A stretch of 64,000 nt of DNA from Clostridiales bacterium (lineage in GTDB: Bacteria > Bacillota > DSM-16504 > Desulfitibacterales > JAICDB01): the NCBI GenBank assembly GCA_020063565.1, contig JAICDB010000004.1:62001-126000 (forward strand). Direction: 5' to 3'. Positions 44,043-52,616 of this stretch are shown here, one piece after another. The stretch's first letter is position 1. The number at the start of each line of letters is the position of its first letter. The translations under genes and the position numbers were made by a program. The notes below the pieces were generated by a model. It was not told the origin of the DNA, searched no databases, and saw nothing but the letters and a program-made list of their open reading frames with translations.

Positions 44043-44749
44043 TGGAAAAATATAAATCCATTGACCCACAAGAGTATTTACCGCTGGTCCAGAAAATAGC
44101 CGGTAGGATTGATGTTAAGCTTCCGGATCACTGGGATAGAGAGGATTTAATAGGGTATGGTGTTCTGGGTCTCATGGAAGCGATAAAACGATATCAGCCG
44201 GCGAAGGGTGTAAAATTTTCAACCTATGCATCTTTACGTATTAGAGGTGCCATAATGGATGCCTTAAGAAAGGATGCCCCCGTCTCACGCGGACGCTGGG
44301 AACTGGTACGTAAAATAACAGATGCCATGGACAGATTAGCACAGGAAACAGCACAAGAAGTACCTTTAAATGCTCTAGCTTCCGAATTAGGCATGGATGA
44401 AAACACAATAGAAGAGGCTCTGGAATCCTTTAAATTTCTTTCTAATGTTTCATTAGAGCAAACTTTAGGTTTTTCAGAGATTGCTGAAATCAAAGTTGAA
44501 GATACAATCTCTGCACCTGCTGATGAATCACCGGAAGAAAGAATTATACGGGATGAAAGGGAAAAATTGCTTAGTGAAGCAATTTCAGAGTTGAATGAAC
44601 GTCAAAGGTTAGTTTTAACCCTTTATTATTATGAGGAATTAACTATGAAAGAAATAGCTGAAGTTTTAGATGTTGGTGTAGCAAGAGTTTCGCAAATTAA
44701 AACATCTGCACTGGCATCTTTACGCAAAAAGCTGGAGCGTGATGGATAA
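44042..44749 (+). CDS. fliA: flagellar sigma factor FliA (sigma-28/sigma-D)
   Basis: A 235-residue sigma-70-family protein. Region 2 contains DREDLIGYGVLGLMEAIKRY and KFSTYASLRIRGAIMDALRK; region 3 lies near 100-140; region 4 contains LNERQRLVLTLYYYEELTMKEIAEVLDVG. It should read the promoters at 10066 and 17379, and it is held by FlgM (10126). The ATG overlaps the stop of the PilZ gene. Confidence 0.95.
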   Translation: MEKYKSIDPQEYLPLVQKIAGRIDVKLPDHWDREDLIGYGVLGLMEAIKRYQPAKGVKFSTYASLRIRGAIMDALRKDAPVSRGRWELVRKITDAMDRLAQETAQEVPLNALASELGMDENTIEEALESFKFLSNVSLEQTLGFSEIAEIKVEDTISAPADESPEERIIRDEREKLLSEAISELNERQRLVLTLYYYEELTMKEIAEVLDVGVARVSQIKTSALASLRKKLERDG

Positions 44750-45239
44750 TGGAATTCTTCTTTATTGTGATAGGCATTATACTAATTCTTTTAACATATC
44801 AGGAGGTATTAGCAAACTTTAAGGACAAGGAAACTAATAATGCAATGAAGGTGGAAAAATTAGTTGATGAAAAGCTTGAAATCCTCAATGCTAAGGTTGA
44901 CCTGTTGGCAGAATCCCTTGAAAATATCTCGCATCAAATTAAACTTCAAAAAGCAGAAACTAAATCTCATACTCTAGCCAATGTTCCACCAGGCATGAGT
45001 TTTTCAAGAACTATGAAACGTGAAATTAACAATAAGGAATATGAAAAAATGTATGAAGAATATCAGAAAGGAGTCTCCGTTACTGAAATTGCTCGTAAAT
45101 TTAACAGAGGGAAGGGTGAAGTAGAATTAATTCTAAGCTTAAAAAAATAAACGGCTGGCGAAAAAAATATGCACCGATATTATTCGGGATGGGAGTGGGA
45201 TTTTTTGTAGCTGGATTTTTGTTATTGATTGCAAGTTAA
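44749..45239 (+). CDS. DUF6115/SwrB-like protein with a possible -1 frameshift extension
   Basis: The basic frame 44749-45150 encodes 133 residues: an N-terminal membrane helix (MEFFFIVIGIILILLTY), a coiled coil and a C-terminal helix-turn-helix-like segment (GVSVTEIARKFNRGKGEVELILSL). Such proteins follow fliA in many Firmicutes and resemble SwrB. The stop TAA directly follows the heptamer A AAA AAA (45141-45147), read in frame. A -1 slip there adds INGWRKKYAPILFGMGVGFF and so on to 45239, a second hydrophobic helix with no start of its own. Whether the extension is made is unproven. Confidence 0.65.
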
Positions 45240-45266
45240 ATATTTTGCTGTAGAGGAGGAAGGAAA

Positions 45267-45962
45267 ATGCTGAGGGGAATCTATGCATCCAATACGGGAT
45301 TAAATGCAATTCAATACAAGATAGATACAGTGTCTCATAATTTAGCTAACGTAAATACTCCCGGGTTTAAAGAACAGAAAACTTCCTTTACAACCTTTAA
45401 GGAAGCATTGCTTACCATCAATGGAGAGGAAACTATTGGGGATATTTCCCATGGAGCACAACCCGGGAAAACTAAAACTGATTTTACATTGGGAAACTTT
45501 AAGGAAACAGGAAGAAAGTTGGATTTTGCTGTAAAGGGAGATGCTTTTTTTGTACTCCAGACTCCTGATGGTTTTAAATATACTAGAAGCGGCTCCTTTC
45601 AGAAGGATAGAGATGGTTACCTGGTAGATAAGAAAGGCAATAGAGTTTTAGGAGTAGCGGGGGCTATTAGGATTACAAAGGGTAAGCCTGATCAAAAATT
45701 CAGGTTAGTTGCATTTCAAAATAAAGACTATCTTGTGAAAACGGGAGAAAATCTTTATAATGCGGCTCCGCAGGCCGGGGTATACCCTGCAGAAAAGACT
45801 GATGTTCTTCAAGGCTACTTGGAAACCTCCAATGTTGATGTAATAGAGAATGTAAGTGATCTTATCATAAGCGCCAGGAATTATTCTTTAAACAGTAGGG
45901 CCCTTACGGTTCAGGATAGAATTCTGGGAAAGACGGTTAATGAGGTTGGTACGATAAAATAG
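45267..45962 (+). CDS. flagellar hook-basal body rod protein (FlgF/FlgG family)
   Basis: A 231-residue rod family protein with the N-terminal TVSHNLANVNTPGFKEQKTSF, the middle DFAVKGDAFFVLQTPDG and the C-terminal LETSNVDVIENVSDLIISARNYSLNSRAL. This set marks FlgF/FlgG-type distal rod proteins; the size is nearer FlgF/FlhO. RBS GAGGAGGAAGG precedes the ATG. Confidence 0.88.
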   Translation: MLRGIYASNTGLNAIQYKIDTVSHNLANVNTPGFKEQKTSFTTFKEALLTINGEETIGDISHGAQPGKTKTDFTLGNFKETGRKLDFAVKGDAFFVLQTPDGFKYTRSGSFQKDRDGYLVDKKGNRVLGVAGAIRITKGKPDQKFRLVAFQNKDYLVKTGENLYNAAPQAGVYPAEKTDVLQGYLETSNVDVIENVSDLIISARNYSLNSRALTVQDRILGKTVNEVGTIK

Positions 45963-46035
45963 GCCTTAAAAGCAGGAAAAATTTTATATCTAGTAGAAAA
46001 TTATAGAAAAATAACATAATAAAATAAGTTAAAAT

Positions 46036-46070
46036 GAGTGTTCGAAAAGGACTTTTCGAATATCCTCTTA
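46036..46070 (+). repeat. TTCGAA hairpin element ahead of cheD
   Basis: TTCGAAAAG at 46041-46049 is complementary to CTTTTCGAA at 46052-46060; the realistic loop is GGAC. The arms extend outward through GAG/CTC. The flank TTAAAATGAGTG is shared with the fliW-csrA copy, and TATCCTCTTAAA with the cheW copy. A GGA in the loop could be a CsrA contact. Confidence 0.6.
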
Positions 46071-46100
46071 AAGTTTTAATAAATCGGGGGAAAATATAAA

Positions 46101-46610
46101 ATGTACTATGGGGAAGCAGTAGTAAAAGATAAGGAATATAAGATAGGGATAGCTCAGCATAAAACTTGCAAACCGCCAGATAAGTTGGTCACTTTGGGAC
46201 TGGGTTCTTGTGTTGGAGTAGTATTGTTGGATAAAGTGTCTGGTATTGGAGGAATGATACATATCATGCTTCCTGACAGTACACATTTTTCTAAAGCGAT
46301 TAATCCTTCAAAATATGCTGATACAGGAATACCTTTACTTTTACAGGAAGTTTTAAAAATGGGCGCTAAAAGAAATAACCTCCATGCCAAAATAGCCGGT
46401 GGGGCACAGATGTTTAAGAGTCAATCCGGCTCTTCGCTGTTAAATATTGGTGAGAGAAATACTGAAAAGACCCATGAAGTTTTACATAGTTTAGGCATAA
46501 GAATAACCGGAGAAGATACCGGGGGAACTGTAGGAAGAACAATGATTTTAGACTGTTCTTTAAAGAAAGTGTTTGTTCGTACCGTAGGTAGTTCCCCAAA
46601 AGAGATCTAG
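46101..46610 (+). CDS. cheD: chemoreceptor glutamine deamidase CheD
   Basis: A 169-residue protein with the active-site Cys in LGLGSCVGVVL and His in GGMIHIMLPDS, followed by KIAGGAQMF and GGTVGRTM. It deamidates receptor glutamines and is regulated by CheC (47445). RBS GGGGGAAAA is weak. It begins a cheD-cheR-cheC-cheY-fliM-fliY run. Confidence 0.94.
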   Translation: MYYGEAVVKDKEYKIGIAQHKTCKPPDKLVTLGLGSCVGVVLLDKVSGIGGMIHIMLPDSTHFSKAINPSKYADTGIPLLLQEVLKMGAKRNNLHAKIAGGAQMFKSQSGSSLLNIGERNTEKTHEVLHSLGIRITGEDTGGTVGRTMILDCSLKKVFVRTVGSSPKEI

Positions 46611-46625
46611 AGGTGGGGAGATTAA

Positions 46626-47402
46626 GTGGATTTTAATGATTTTAGGCAAGCTGTATCTAAAAAGCTCAATATAGATTTGCAGGGATACAAAGAAAGACAG
46701 TTGAAGCGCAGGATAGATCATTTGATGAAATCTCAAGGGTTTGACGCCTATGAAGATTATTATCGAGTTCTGGCAAAAGACAATAAGCAGAAAGATGTTT
46801 TTTTAGATAAATTAACTATTAATGTATCGGAATTTTTTAGAAATAAAAATGTCTTTGAAACCCTGGAAAATAAAATTCTTCCCACACTTTTATCTCGAAA
46901 AAAGAAATTAAAAATTTGGAGCGCAGCATGCTCAAACGGCGCCGAACCTTACTCTGTAGCCATTATACTTCATGAACTCACTCCAGGTGTTACACATACC
47001 ATTGATGCCACTGATATAGATGAAAAAATGTTATATGCTGCACGTGAGGGATCTTATAGAAAGGAACTTCTAAAAAATGTCTCCCAAGAGAGGCTAGAAA
47101 AATATTTTCAAAAAGATAACGAATTATGGAGTGTGATACCGGAAATAAAAAGAAAAGTCAATTTCAAAAAACATGATTTGCTTAGAGATGAATATCCGAA
47201 TGGGTATGATCTGATAATTTGTAGGAATGTCACAATCTATTTCACCAAGGAAACACAAAACAGGTTATACCGGAAATTTTGGAGTTCACTTGTTGCAGAT
47301 GGAATTTTATTTATTGGAGCTACTGAAAGCATTTTAAATTATAGGGAGCTAAGGTTTACCAAAATTTCTCCATGGTTTTATCAAAAAGTAGCTTTGAACT
47401 AG
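46626..47402 (+). CDS. cheR: chemotaxis methyltransferase CheR
   Basis: A 258-residue protein with an N-terminal helical CheR domain and the SAM-binding domain, with LKIWSAACSNGAEPYSVAIIL near residues 97-117 and YDLIICRNVTIYFTKETQ near 195-212. It methylates receptor glutamates and opposes CheB. The GTG start at 46626 follows AGGTGGGGAG. Confidence 0.94.
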   Translation: MDFNDFRQAVSKKLNIDLQGYKERQLKRRIDHLMKSQGFDAYEDYYRVLAKDNKQKDVFLDKLTINVSEFFRNKNVFETLENKILPTLLSRKKKLKIWSAACSNGAEPYSVAIILHELTPGVTHTIDATDIDEKMLYAAREGSYRKELLKNVSQERLEKYFQKDNELWSVIPEIKRKVNFKKHDLLRDEYPNGYDLIICRNVTIYFTKETQNRLYRKFWSSLVADGILFIGATESILNYRELRFTKISPWFYQKVALN

Positions 47403-47444
47403 GCATATCAGAAATTTACAAAACTTGAATAAGGAGAATTTTTG

Positions 47445-48062
47445 ATGGGTAAATGGGATAAATTACAAGCAATTCACTTGGACGTTTTGAAGGAAATTGG
47501 TAATATTGGGGCAGGTAATGCGGCTACTTCTCTTTCGCAAATGATTGGAAAAAAAATTGATATGGAAGTTCCTCAAGCTGCAGTAAGTGACTTAAATCAA
47601 CTGGTGCAATTATTTGGTGATGAAGAAGAAGTGGTGATCTGTATTAGCTTAGAGGTAACAGGTGATACTCCTTCTAATGTATTTTTTATATTAAAAGAGC
47701 AAAGTGCACTTCAACTGGTGGATAGGTTAATGGGCTTATTACCGGGTACATACAAGGAATTTGATGAAACAGCCCAGTCAGCGCTCCAAGAAGTGGGTAA
47801 TATTTTGACCGGTTCTATTTTAAATGCCATGAGCTTAATGACTAATTTGAATATGCAGCCATCTGTTCCTGCATTTGCTCACGACATGCTTGGGGCTGTT
47901 TTAAGCGCTGCCTTGTTGGAAAGGGGATATTTTGACGACAAAGCTTTGATTATTGAAACAAGGTTTTATGATGAAGATGTAGTGATAGATGGCTATTTCT
48001 TTATGCTACCGCAGGTTGATTCATTAGGTAAAATTTTTAACTCTGTTGGAGTAAGTTTATAA
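47445..48062 (+). CDS. cheC: CheY-P phosphatase CheC
   Basis: A 205-residue protein with two CheC/FliY phosphatase motifs: KEIGNIGAGNAATSLSQM and QEVGNILTGSILNAMS. Both keep the Glu and Asn, with a Pro about 20 residues on. It dephosphorylates CheY-P and binds CheD. The ATG at 47445 has AAGGAG upstream. Confidence 0.94.
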   Translation: MGKWDKLQAIHLDVLKEIGNIGAGNAATSLSQMIGKKIDMEVPQAAVSDLNQLVQLFGDEEEVVICISLEVTGDTPSNVFFILKEQSALQLVDRLMGLLPGTYKEFDETAQSALQEVGNILTGSILNAMSLMTNLNMQPSVPAFAHDMLGAVLSAALLERGYFDDKALIIETRFYDEDVVIDGYFFMLPQVDSLGKIFNSVGVSL

Positions 48063-48086
48063 AACATTACAGGGGAGGTCTTTAAA

Positions 48087-48449
48087 ATGGGAAAAAGAGT
48101 GTTAGTTGTGGATGATGCTGCTTTTATGAGAATGATGATTAAAGATATTTTAAATAAAAATGGTTATGAAGTAGCCGGTGAGGCAGAAAATGGGGTCAAA
48201 GCCGTGGAATTGTATAAGGAACTAAAACCTGATTTGGTAACAATGGATATTACAATGCCTGAAAAAGACGGTATAGCTGCCGTTAAAGAAATAAAACAAA
48301 TTGATTCTGATGCCAGGATAATAATGTGCAGCGCCATGGGTCAGCAAATGATGGTGATGGAAGCAATTCAAGCTGGCGCAAAGGATTTTGTAGTAAAACC
48401 TTTCCAACAGGAGCGTGTGATTCAAGCGCTTGAAAAAGCTTCTAAATAA
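48087..48449 (+). CDS. cheY: chemotaxis response regulator CheY
   Basis: A 120-residue single receiver domain with the acidic pair Asp9/Asp10, phospho-acceptor Asp54 in TMDITMPEKDG, the Ser in MCSAMG and the Lys in FVVKPF. RBS GGGGAGG precedes it. Phosphorylated by CheA, it acts on FliM/FliY. Confidence 0.95.
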   Translation: MGKRVLVVDDAAFMRMMIKDILNKNGYEVAGEAENGVKAVELYKELKPDLVTMDITMPEKDGIAAVKEIKQIDSDARIIMCSAMGQQMMVMEAIQAGAKDFVVKPFQQERVIQALEKASK

Positions 48450-48474
48450 TTAATGGGTAGGAGCGGGATAGTTT

Positions 48475-49458
48475 ATGAAAGAAGTTCTTTCCCAGTCAGA
48501 AATTGATGCACTTTTAAATGCACTGGACAGTGGAGAAATAAATGCAGTTGATATTAGCAAGGACCCAACAACAACAGATATAAAAAAATACGATTTCCGC
48601 AGACCTAATAAATTTACCAAGGATCAACTAAGGACTCTACAGATGATCCATGAAAATTTTGCCAGAATGCTATCTAATTTTTTATCAGGTTATTTACGAA
48701 CTACCGTTTCCATAAATATAGTTTCTGTTGATCAATTAACGTATGAGGATTTTCTGGTTTCCATTCCTGGTACAACTTTGATGACAATTTTTGAAATGCA
48801 ACCTTTAACCGGTAGTGCAGTTTTAGAATGTAACCATAACTTTACATTTCCAATAATTGATCTCTTATTTGGCGGTTCCGGTAAGAAAATGGGCAAAGTA
48901 CGAGAGCTTACTGATATTGAGCTTGGTGTATTAAGAAAACTTAATCAAAGGATACTTGAAAATATGGCTTATGCCTGGGGAGATGTATTTAAGTTTACTC
49001 CAAAAATTGAGTCACTTGAAACAAATCCACAATTCAACCAAATAATATCTCCCAATGAGACAGTTGCAATTATAACCTTTTCATCTGATATTGGTGAGAA
49101 TCAGGGGATTTTAAATATCTGCCTACCATTTATAACTTTGGAAGGTGTAATTTCAAAACTCTCTGCCCATTTTTGGTTTGCCAGCCACGAAAGCGGAGGG
49201 CCTGACAAAACGCAAGATAAAATTAAGAAGCGTTTAAGTCAGGTATCGTTAACACTTGCAGCAGTGTGTGGAGAAACTGAGTTAACAGTAAGGGATTTTT
49301 TGCAGTTAAGTGAAGGGGACGTCATAACACTTGATAAAAATATCCAGGATGATATGGATTTACTTGTGGAAGGATATCCTAAATATAAGATTCAGCCCGG
49401 AGTGGTGGGAGAAAAATTTGCAGTTCAAGTAACTGAAAAATTACAGGAGGAGACTTAA
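48475..49458 (+). CDS. fliM: flagellar motor switch protein FliM
   Basis: A 327-residue protein with the N-terminal CheY-binding peptide LSQSEIDALLNAL, the CheC-like middle domain (VLECNHNFTFPIIDLLFGGSG) and a C-terminal SpoA domain. It forms the C ring with FliG and FliY/FliN. Confidence 0.95.
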   Translation: MKEVLSQSEIDALLNALDSGEINAVDISKDPTTTDIKKYDFRRPNKFTKDQLRTLQMIHENFARMLSNFLSGYLRTTVSINIVSVDQLTYEDFLVSIPGTTLMTIFEMQPLTGSAVLECNHNFTFPIIDLLFGGSGKKMGKVRELTDIELGVLRKLNQRILENMAYAWGDVFKFTPKIESLETNPQFNQIISPNETVAIITFSSDIGENQGILNICLPFITLEGVISKLSAHFWFASHESGGPDKTQDKIKKRLSQVSLTLAAVCGETELTVRDFLQLSEGDVITLDKNIQDDMDLLVEGYPKYKIQPGVVGEKFAVQVTEKLQEET

Positions 49459-49460
49459 GG

Positions 49461-50582
49461 ATGGATAATTCTTTCCTATCTCAAGAAGAAATAGACGCTT
49501 TGCTTGCACAAAATGATGATATCTCCGGGTTAGAAGATAAAGACAATGATTCTCTGGAGTCCCATTCAAAGTTTGAAAAGGAAGGGATCCTGACACCGGA
49601 GGAGCAGGATGCTTTAGGGGAAATAGGAAATATTAGCGCCGGCTCAGCTTCAACAGCTTTGTCAGATATTTTAGGTCAAAAGGTTTGGATTAACACACCC
49701 AAAGTATGGATTACTACTCTCAAAGAGCTCTATGAAAGTTTTGAAGCGTCCTATGTAGTAATTGAAGTGAACTATACATCAGGTGTAGAAGGTACAAACC
49801 TATTGATCATGAAGCAAACTGACGCTGCTATTATTGCCGATCTCATGATGGGGGGAGACGGTCAAAATGTTAATTCCGAATTGGATGAGATTAAGTTAAG
49901 CGCCGTATCTGAAGCAATGAATCAAATGGTAGGTTCAGCAGCTACTTCATTATCAACCATTTTTAATAAAAAGGTAGGAATTTCTCCTCCCACTGTTACT
50001 TTAATAGACCATGAAAAAGACGACTTTTATACCATTGGAGATAATGAAGAGGATATAGTTGTGATTTCTTTAAACCTGCAAATTGGAAAACTATTAAAAA
50101 GTGACATTATGCTGGTTATACCTGTAGATATTGCAAAACAAGAAATACAGCTCTTGATGTCAGGTTCAGGAGGTACTGCAGGTGATGATGAAGAAGTAAG
50201 CGCCGTAGAAAGTAGCAGTGGTTCTATACAATCTCATCAGGAAAAGGTTTACCCATCAGATGTAGGCCAAATTTCTCAGCCTTCTACTGAGGAAATAACT
50301 GATTATCCAAGCAACAAAAACCTTGATCTTATTCTAGATATTCCCCTTAAGGTTTCAGTTTTGTTAGGAAAAACTAAAAAGCCAATTAATGAAATTTTAA
50401 GTCTTAATCTGGGTTCTATTGTCGAGTTGCAAAGACTGGCTGATGAGCCGGTTGATATACTGGTTAACGGTACTTTAATTGCTAAGGGTGAAGTTGTTGT
50501 AGTGAATGAAAATTTTGGTGTTAAAATTACAGAGATTGTTTCACGAGAGAGAAGAATTAAAAATTTAGGAGAAACAAAGTAA
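49461..50582 (+). CDS. fliY: flagellar motor switch phosphatase FliY
   Basis: A 373-residue protein. The N-terminal peptide FLSQEEIDALLAQ binds CheY-P. Two CheC-type phosphatase motifs follow (GEIGNISAGSASTALSD and SEAMNQMVGSAATSLST, both with Glu, Asn and downstream Pro), then a Ser/Glu-rich linker near 235-280 and a C-terminal FliN/SpoA domain ending VVVVNENFGVKITEIV. It is the last gene of the motility cluster before a terminator. Confidence 0.95.
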   Translation: MDNSFLSQEEIDALLAQNDDISGLEDKDNDSLESHSKFEKEGILTPEEQDALGEIGNISAGSASTALSDILGQKVWINTPKVWITTLKELYESFEASYVVIEVNYTSGVEGTNLLIMKQTDAAIIADLMMGGDGQNVNSELDEIKLSAVSEAMNQMVGSAATSLSTIFNKKVGISPPTVTLIDHEKDDFYTIGDNEEDIVVISLNLQIGKLLKSDIMLVIPVDIAKQEIQLLMSGSGGTAGDDEEVSAVESSSGSIQSHQEKVYPSDVGQISQPSTEEITDYPSNKNLDLILDIPLKVSVLLGKTKKPINEILSLNLGSIVELQRLADEPVDILVNGTLIAKGEVVVVNENFGVKITEIVSRERRIKNLGETK

Positions 50583-50585
50583 TAT

Positions 50586-50616
50586 AAATCGGCAGCATTA
50601 TAGCTGCCGATTTTGC
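50586..50616. terminator. terminator after fliY
   Basis: AAATCGGCAGC at 50586-50596 pairs exactly with GCTGCCGATTT at 50603-50613 over a 6-base loop, ending in T residues. It lies between fliY and the convergent spore protein gene. Confidence 0.88.
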
Positions 50617-50627
50617 CTGGTGTACAT

Positions 50628-50804
50628 TTAACGGATTTTATAACCCTTTGCTAGCATTTCTTCAGCATGGGCAATGGCCAGTTTAACCAGGTTACCACAG
50701 TCTCGTGAAGAAACAGCGCCCCATCCTTCAGACTGTACTGTGTCATAGACTCCCAGTTCTTTTGCCAGTTCATACTTAAGATCTTCTGACATTATTTTGG
50801 CCAT
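50628..50804 (-). CDS. small acid-soluble spore protein, alpha/beta type
   Basis: A 58-residue protein with SEDLKYELAKELGVYDTVQ and the segment GAVSSRDCGNLVKLAIAHAEEML, typical of alpha/beta-type SASP (SspF-like). These proteins coat DNA in dormant spores, which marks the organism as an endospore former. AGGAGG lies 12 bases before the ATG, somewhat far. The longer frame to 50843 has no extra support. Confidence 0.9.
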   Translation of the reverse strand: MAKIMSEDLKYELAKELGVYDTVQSEGWGAVSSRDCGNLVKLAIAHAEEMLAKGYKIR

Positions 50805-51041
50805 TAAATGAAAGAACCTCCTTTTTTTAATGTACACCGGCAATTATATTGTATGTAAAAATAAGTTTAAAAATAATAGTGTTTCTTTTCCAAAGGAGTA
50901 TTTGTTTTAGTAAATTCGATTAATTAGTGGAGATTTTCCGTAGAAAAACCCAAAATACTACAAAAAAAGAAAATAAGAAAAAAGCTACCGGTCAGTAAAA
51001 TATGTTAAAATAAATGAAACTATTGTGAGTGGGTGATAATT

Positions 51042-51824
51042 TTGGCTATTTTAAAAAAAGTATTGCAGGTAAAAGAAAGTGGTGTTTTTACAAAAAAAGA
51101 GCTGAGAATAGTCCGAGAGAACCCAATAACAATATATATTAATGGTGAAGAATTTGTCACTCTTCTTTGTACACCTACTCACTTAAAGGAGCTTGCAGTG
51201 GGTTTTTTAGCTGCAGAAAAAATAATTACAAATGCCAATGATATTAAAGAAATTTTAGTTGATAAAGATAAAGGTTTAATTTGGATTGAATTAAAGGTTT
51301 ATAGAAAAATTGCTAAAGCTACATATGGAAAAAGATACCTTACAAGTGGTTGCGGTAAGGGTACGGTTTTTTATCATCTTAATGATGTTATGGATATTAA
51401 GCCATTTCCAGTAGTCAATAAATTTGAAGTGGAGACAATTTTCACACTTGTTAAAGCAGTTGCAAAAAAAACAGATGAAAAGGGTGAAACTGCCGGGGGA
51501 ATACATAAAGCAGCTTTAGTGGAGGATAACAAAGTACAAGTTATCAAAAGTGATGTGGGAAGACATAATGCTGTTGATAAGGTATTTGGAAGTATTTTAC
51601 TTCAAAATAAAGAGATAAAGGCAGATATGCTAATAACAACAGGAAGAATATCGTCAGAAATTCTTACAAAGTCGTATGCAATGGGTGTTCCGGTAGTTGT
51701 TTCCCTTTCAACTCCCACTGCATTATCAATAGAAATTGCTGAAAATTTAAATATTACAGTTATTGGATATGTGCGAGGTAAGAAAGCTAATATTTATAGT
51801 GTACCTGAAAGAATTATCTTATAA
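51042..51824 (+). CDS. fdhD: formate dehydrogenase accessory sulfurtransferase FdhD
   Basis: A 260-residue FdhD family protein with ENPITIYINGEEFVTLLCTPTHLKELAVGFL near the N terminus, the Cys loop TSGCGKGTVF near residues 103-112, and GGIHKAAL and DVGRHNAVDKV. It moves sulfur to the molybdenum/tungsten cofactor of formate dehydrogenase. The TTG at 51042 with GGGTG upstream is preferred. No formate dehydrogenase gene lies in the window, so its target is elsewhere. Confidence 0.92.
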   Translation: MAILKKVLQVKESGVFTKKELRIVRENPITIYINGEEFVTLLCTPTHLKELAVGFLAAEKIITNANDIKEILVDKDKGLIWIELKVYRKIAKATYGKRYLTSGCGKGTVFYHLNDVMDIKPFPVVNKFEVETIFTLVKAVAKKTDEKGETAGGIHKAALVEDNKVQVIKSDVGRHNAVDKVFGSILLQNKEIKADMLITTGRISSEILTKSYAMGVPVVVSLSTPTALSIEIAENLNITVIGYVRGKKANIYSVPERIIL

Positions 51825-51845
51825 AATTAAAACTTCAAATAAGAA

Positions 51846-51890
51846 AGGTAGTACATGGAAAGTTTTTCCTTGCACTACCTCTTTTAAATT
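51846..51890. terminator. bidirectional terminator after fdhD
   Basis: AGGTAGT at 51846-51852 pairs with ACTACCT at 51874-51880, with partial inner pairing, then CTTTTAAATT. It separates fdhD from the convergent stress-protein gene. Confidence 0.8.
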
Positions 51891-52425
51891 ATTTTTGGTC
51901 GTGGGTTTTAATTTCTTCTGCGCCGTGATTTTTAAGGATTTCCTGTGCTTGACTTGCATGCTGTTCGTCTGTGTTAACAGAAACCATTATTTTACCTTGT
52001 TTAATCTGCTCCTCATAATGGCGTCCTTCTTCAGCAGGAATTCCCCAATCTACTAATGCTCCACCTACTCCGCCTGTAGCTGCTCCTGATAGCAGACCGG
52101 CAATAGGACCTGCTGCTACAAGTGGTCCAAGGCCGGGAATAACAAGAGCGCCTGCTCCTACTGCTAATCCTGCGAGGCCTCCGAGAACGCCGCCTGTGGT
52201 TGCGCCATCTGCTACTGAAGGCTCAGCGTTTCCAGCTATTGCATCATTAGCATCAATTCCCATGGCAGTTCCTGTTTCTGCTTGTTCAGCATCTGCTTGC
52301 TGGCCGCCTTCCTGCCCTTTGGCCAGTACTGAAATTTCCCTATCAAAGCCTGCTTTTCTTAAATCTTCGACAGCTTCCTTTGCTACCCTTTCTGATTGAA
52401 ATATTCCAACTACAGTTTTTGGCAT
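51889..52425 (-). CDS. glycine-rich general-stress-type protein (GSP17M-like)
   Basis: A 178-residue protein. The N terminus MPKTVVGIFQSERVAKEAVEDLRKAGF is a small alpha/beta repeat, and KIMVSVNTDEQHASQAQEIL near the C terminus is similar. The middle is a Gly/Ala-rich stretch (TTGGVLGGLAGLAVGAGALV and on) that could insert into a membrane or form a glycine-zipper. The start at 52425 has GGGAGG upstream. The function is unknown; relatives are induced by general stress. Confidence 0.75.
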   Translation of the reverse strand: MPKTVVGIFQSERVAKEAVEDLRKAGFDREISVLAKGQEGGQQADAEQAETGTAMGIDANDAIAGNAEPSVADGATTGGVLGGLAGLAVGAGALVIPGLGPLVAAGPIAGLLSGAATGGVGGALVDWGIPAEEGRHYEEQIKQGKIMVSVNTDEQHASQAQEILKNHGAEEIKTHDQK

Positions 52426-52547
52426 GTTTTTACCTCCCGAAAAGTTGGTTTCATTATTTTCATTATCACTTTTAGAGTTTCCTGGGGCAAAAATATTTAT
52501 TCCATTTTTGAGGATTTTAGATATGATATTTTTTCCATCTTTATAAA

Positions 52548-52576
52548 TTGTCTTAAAAATAAAATAATGATATAAT
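52548..52576 (+). promoter_or_regulatory. sigma-A-type promoter of the larA-like gene
   Basis: TTGTCT at 52548-52553, a 17-base spacer, and a perfect TATAAT at 52571-52576. The ATG follows 40 bases later, with AAGGATGGTG as the RBS. Confidence 0.8.
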
Positions 52577-52616
52577 TTTATTTTAGTGACGATAATTTCA
52601 TAAGGATGGTGTACAC

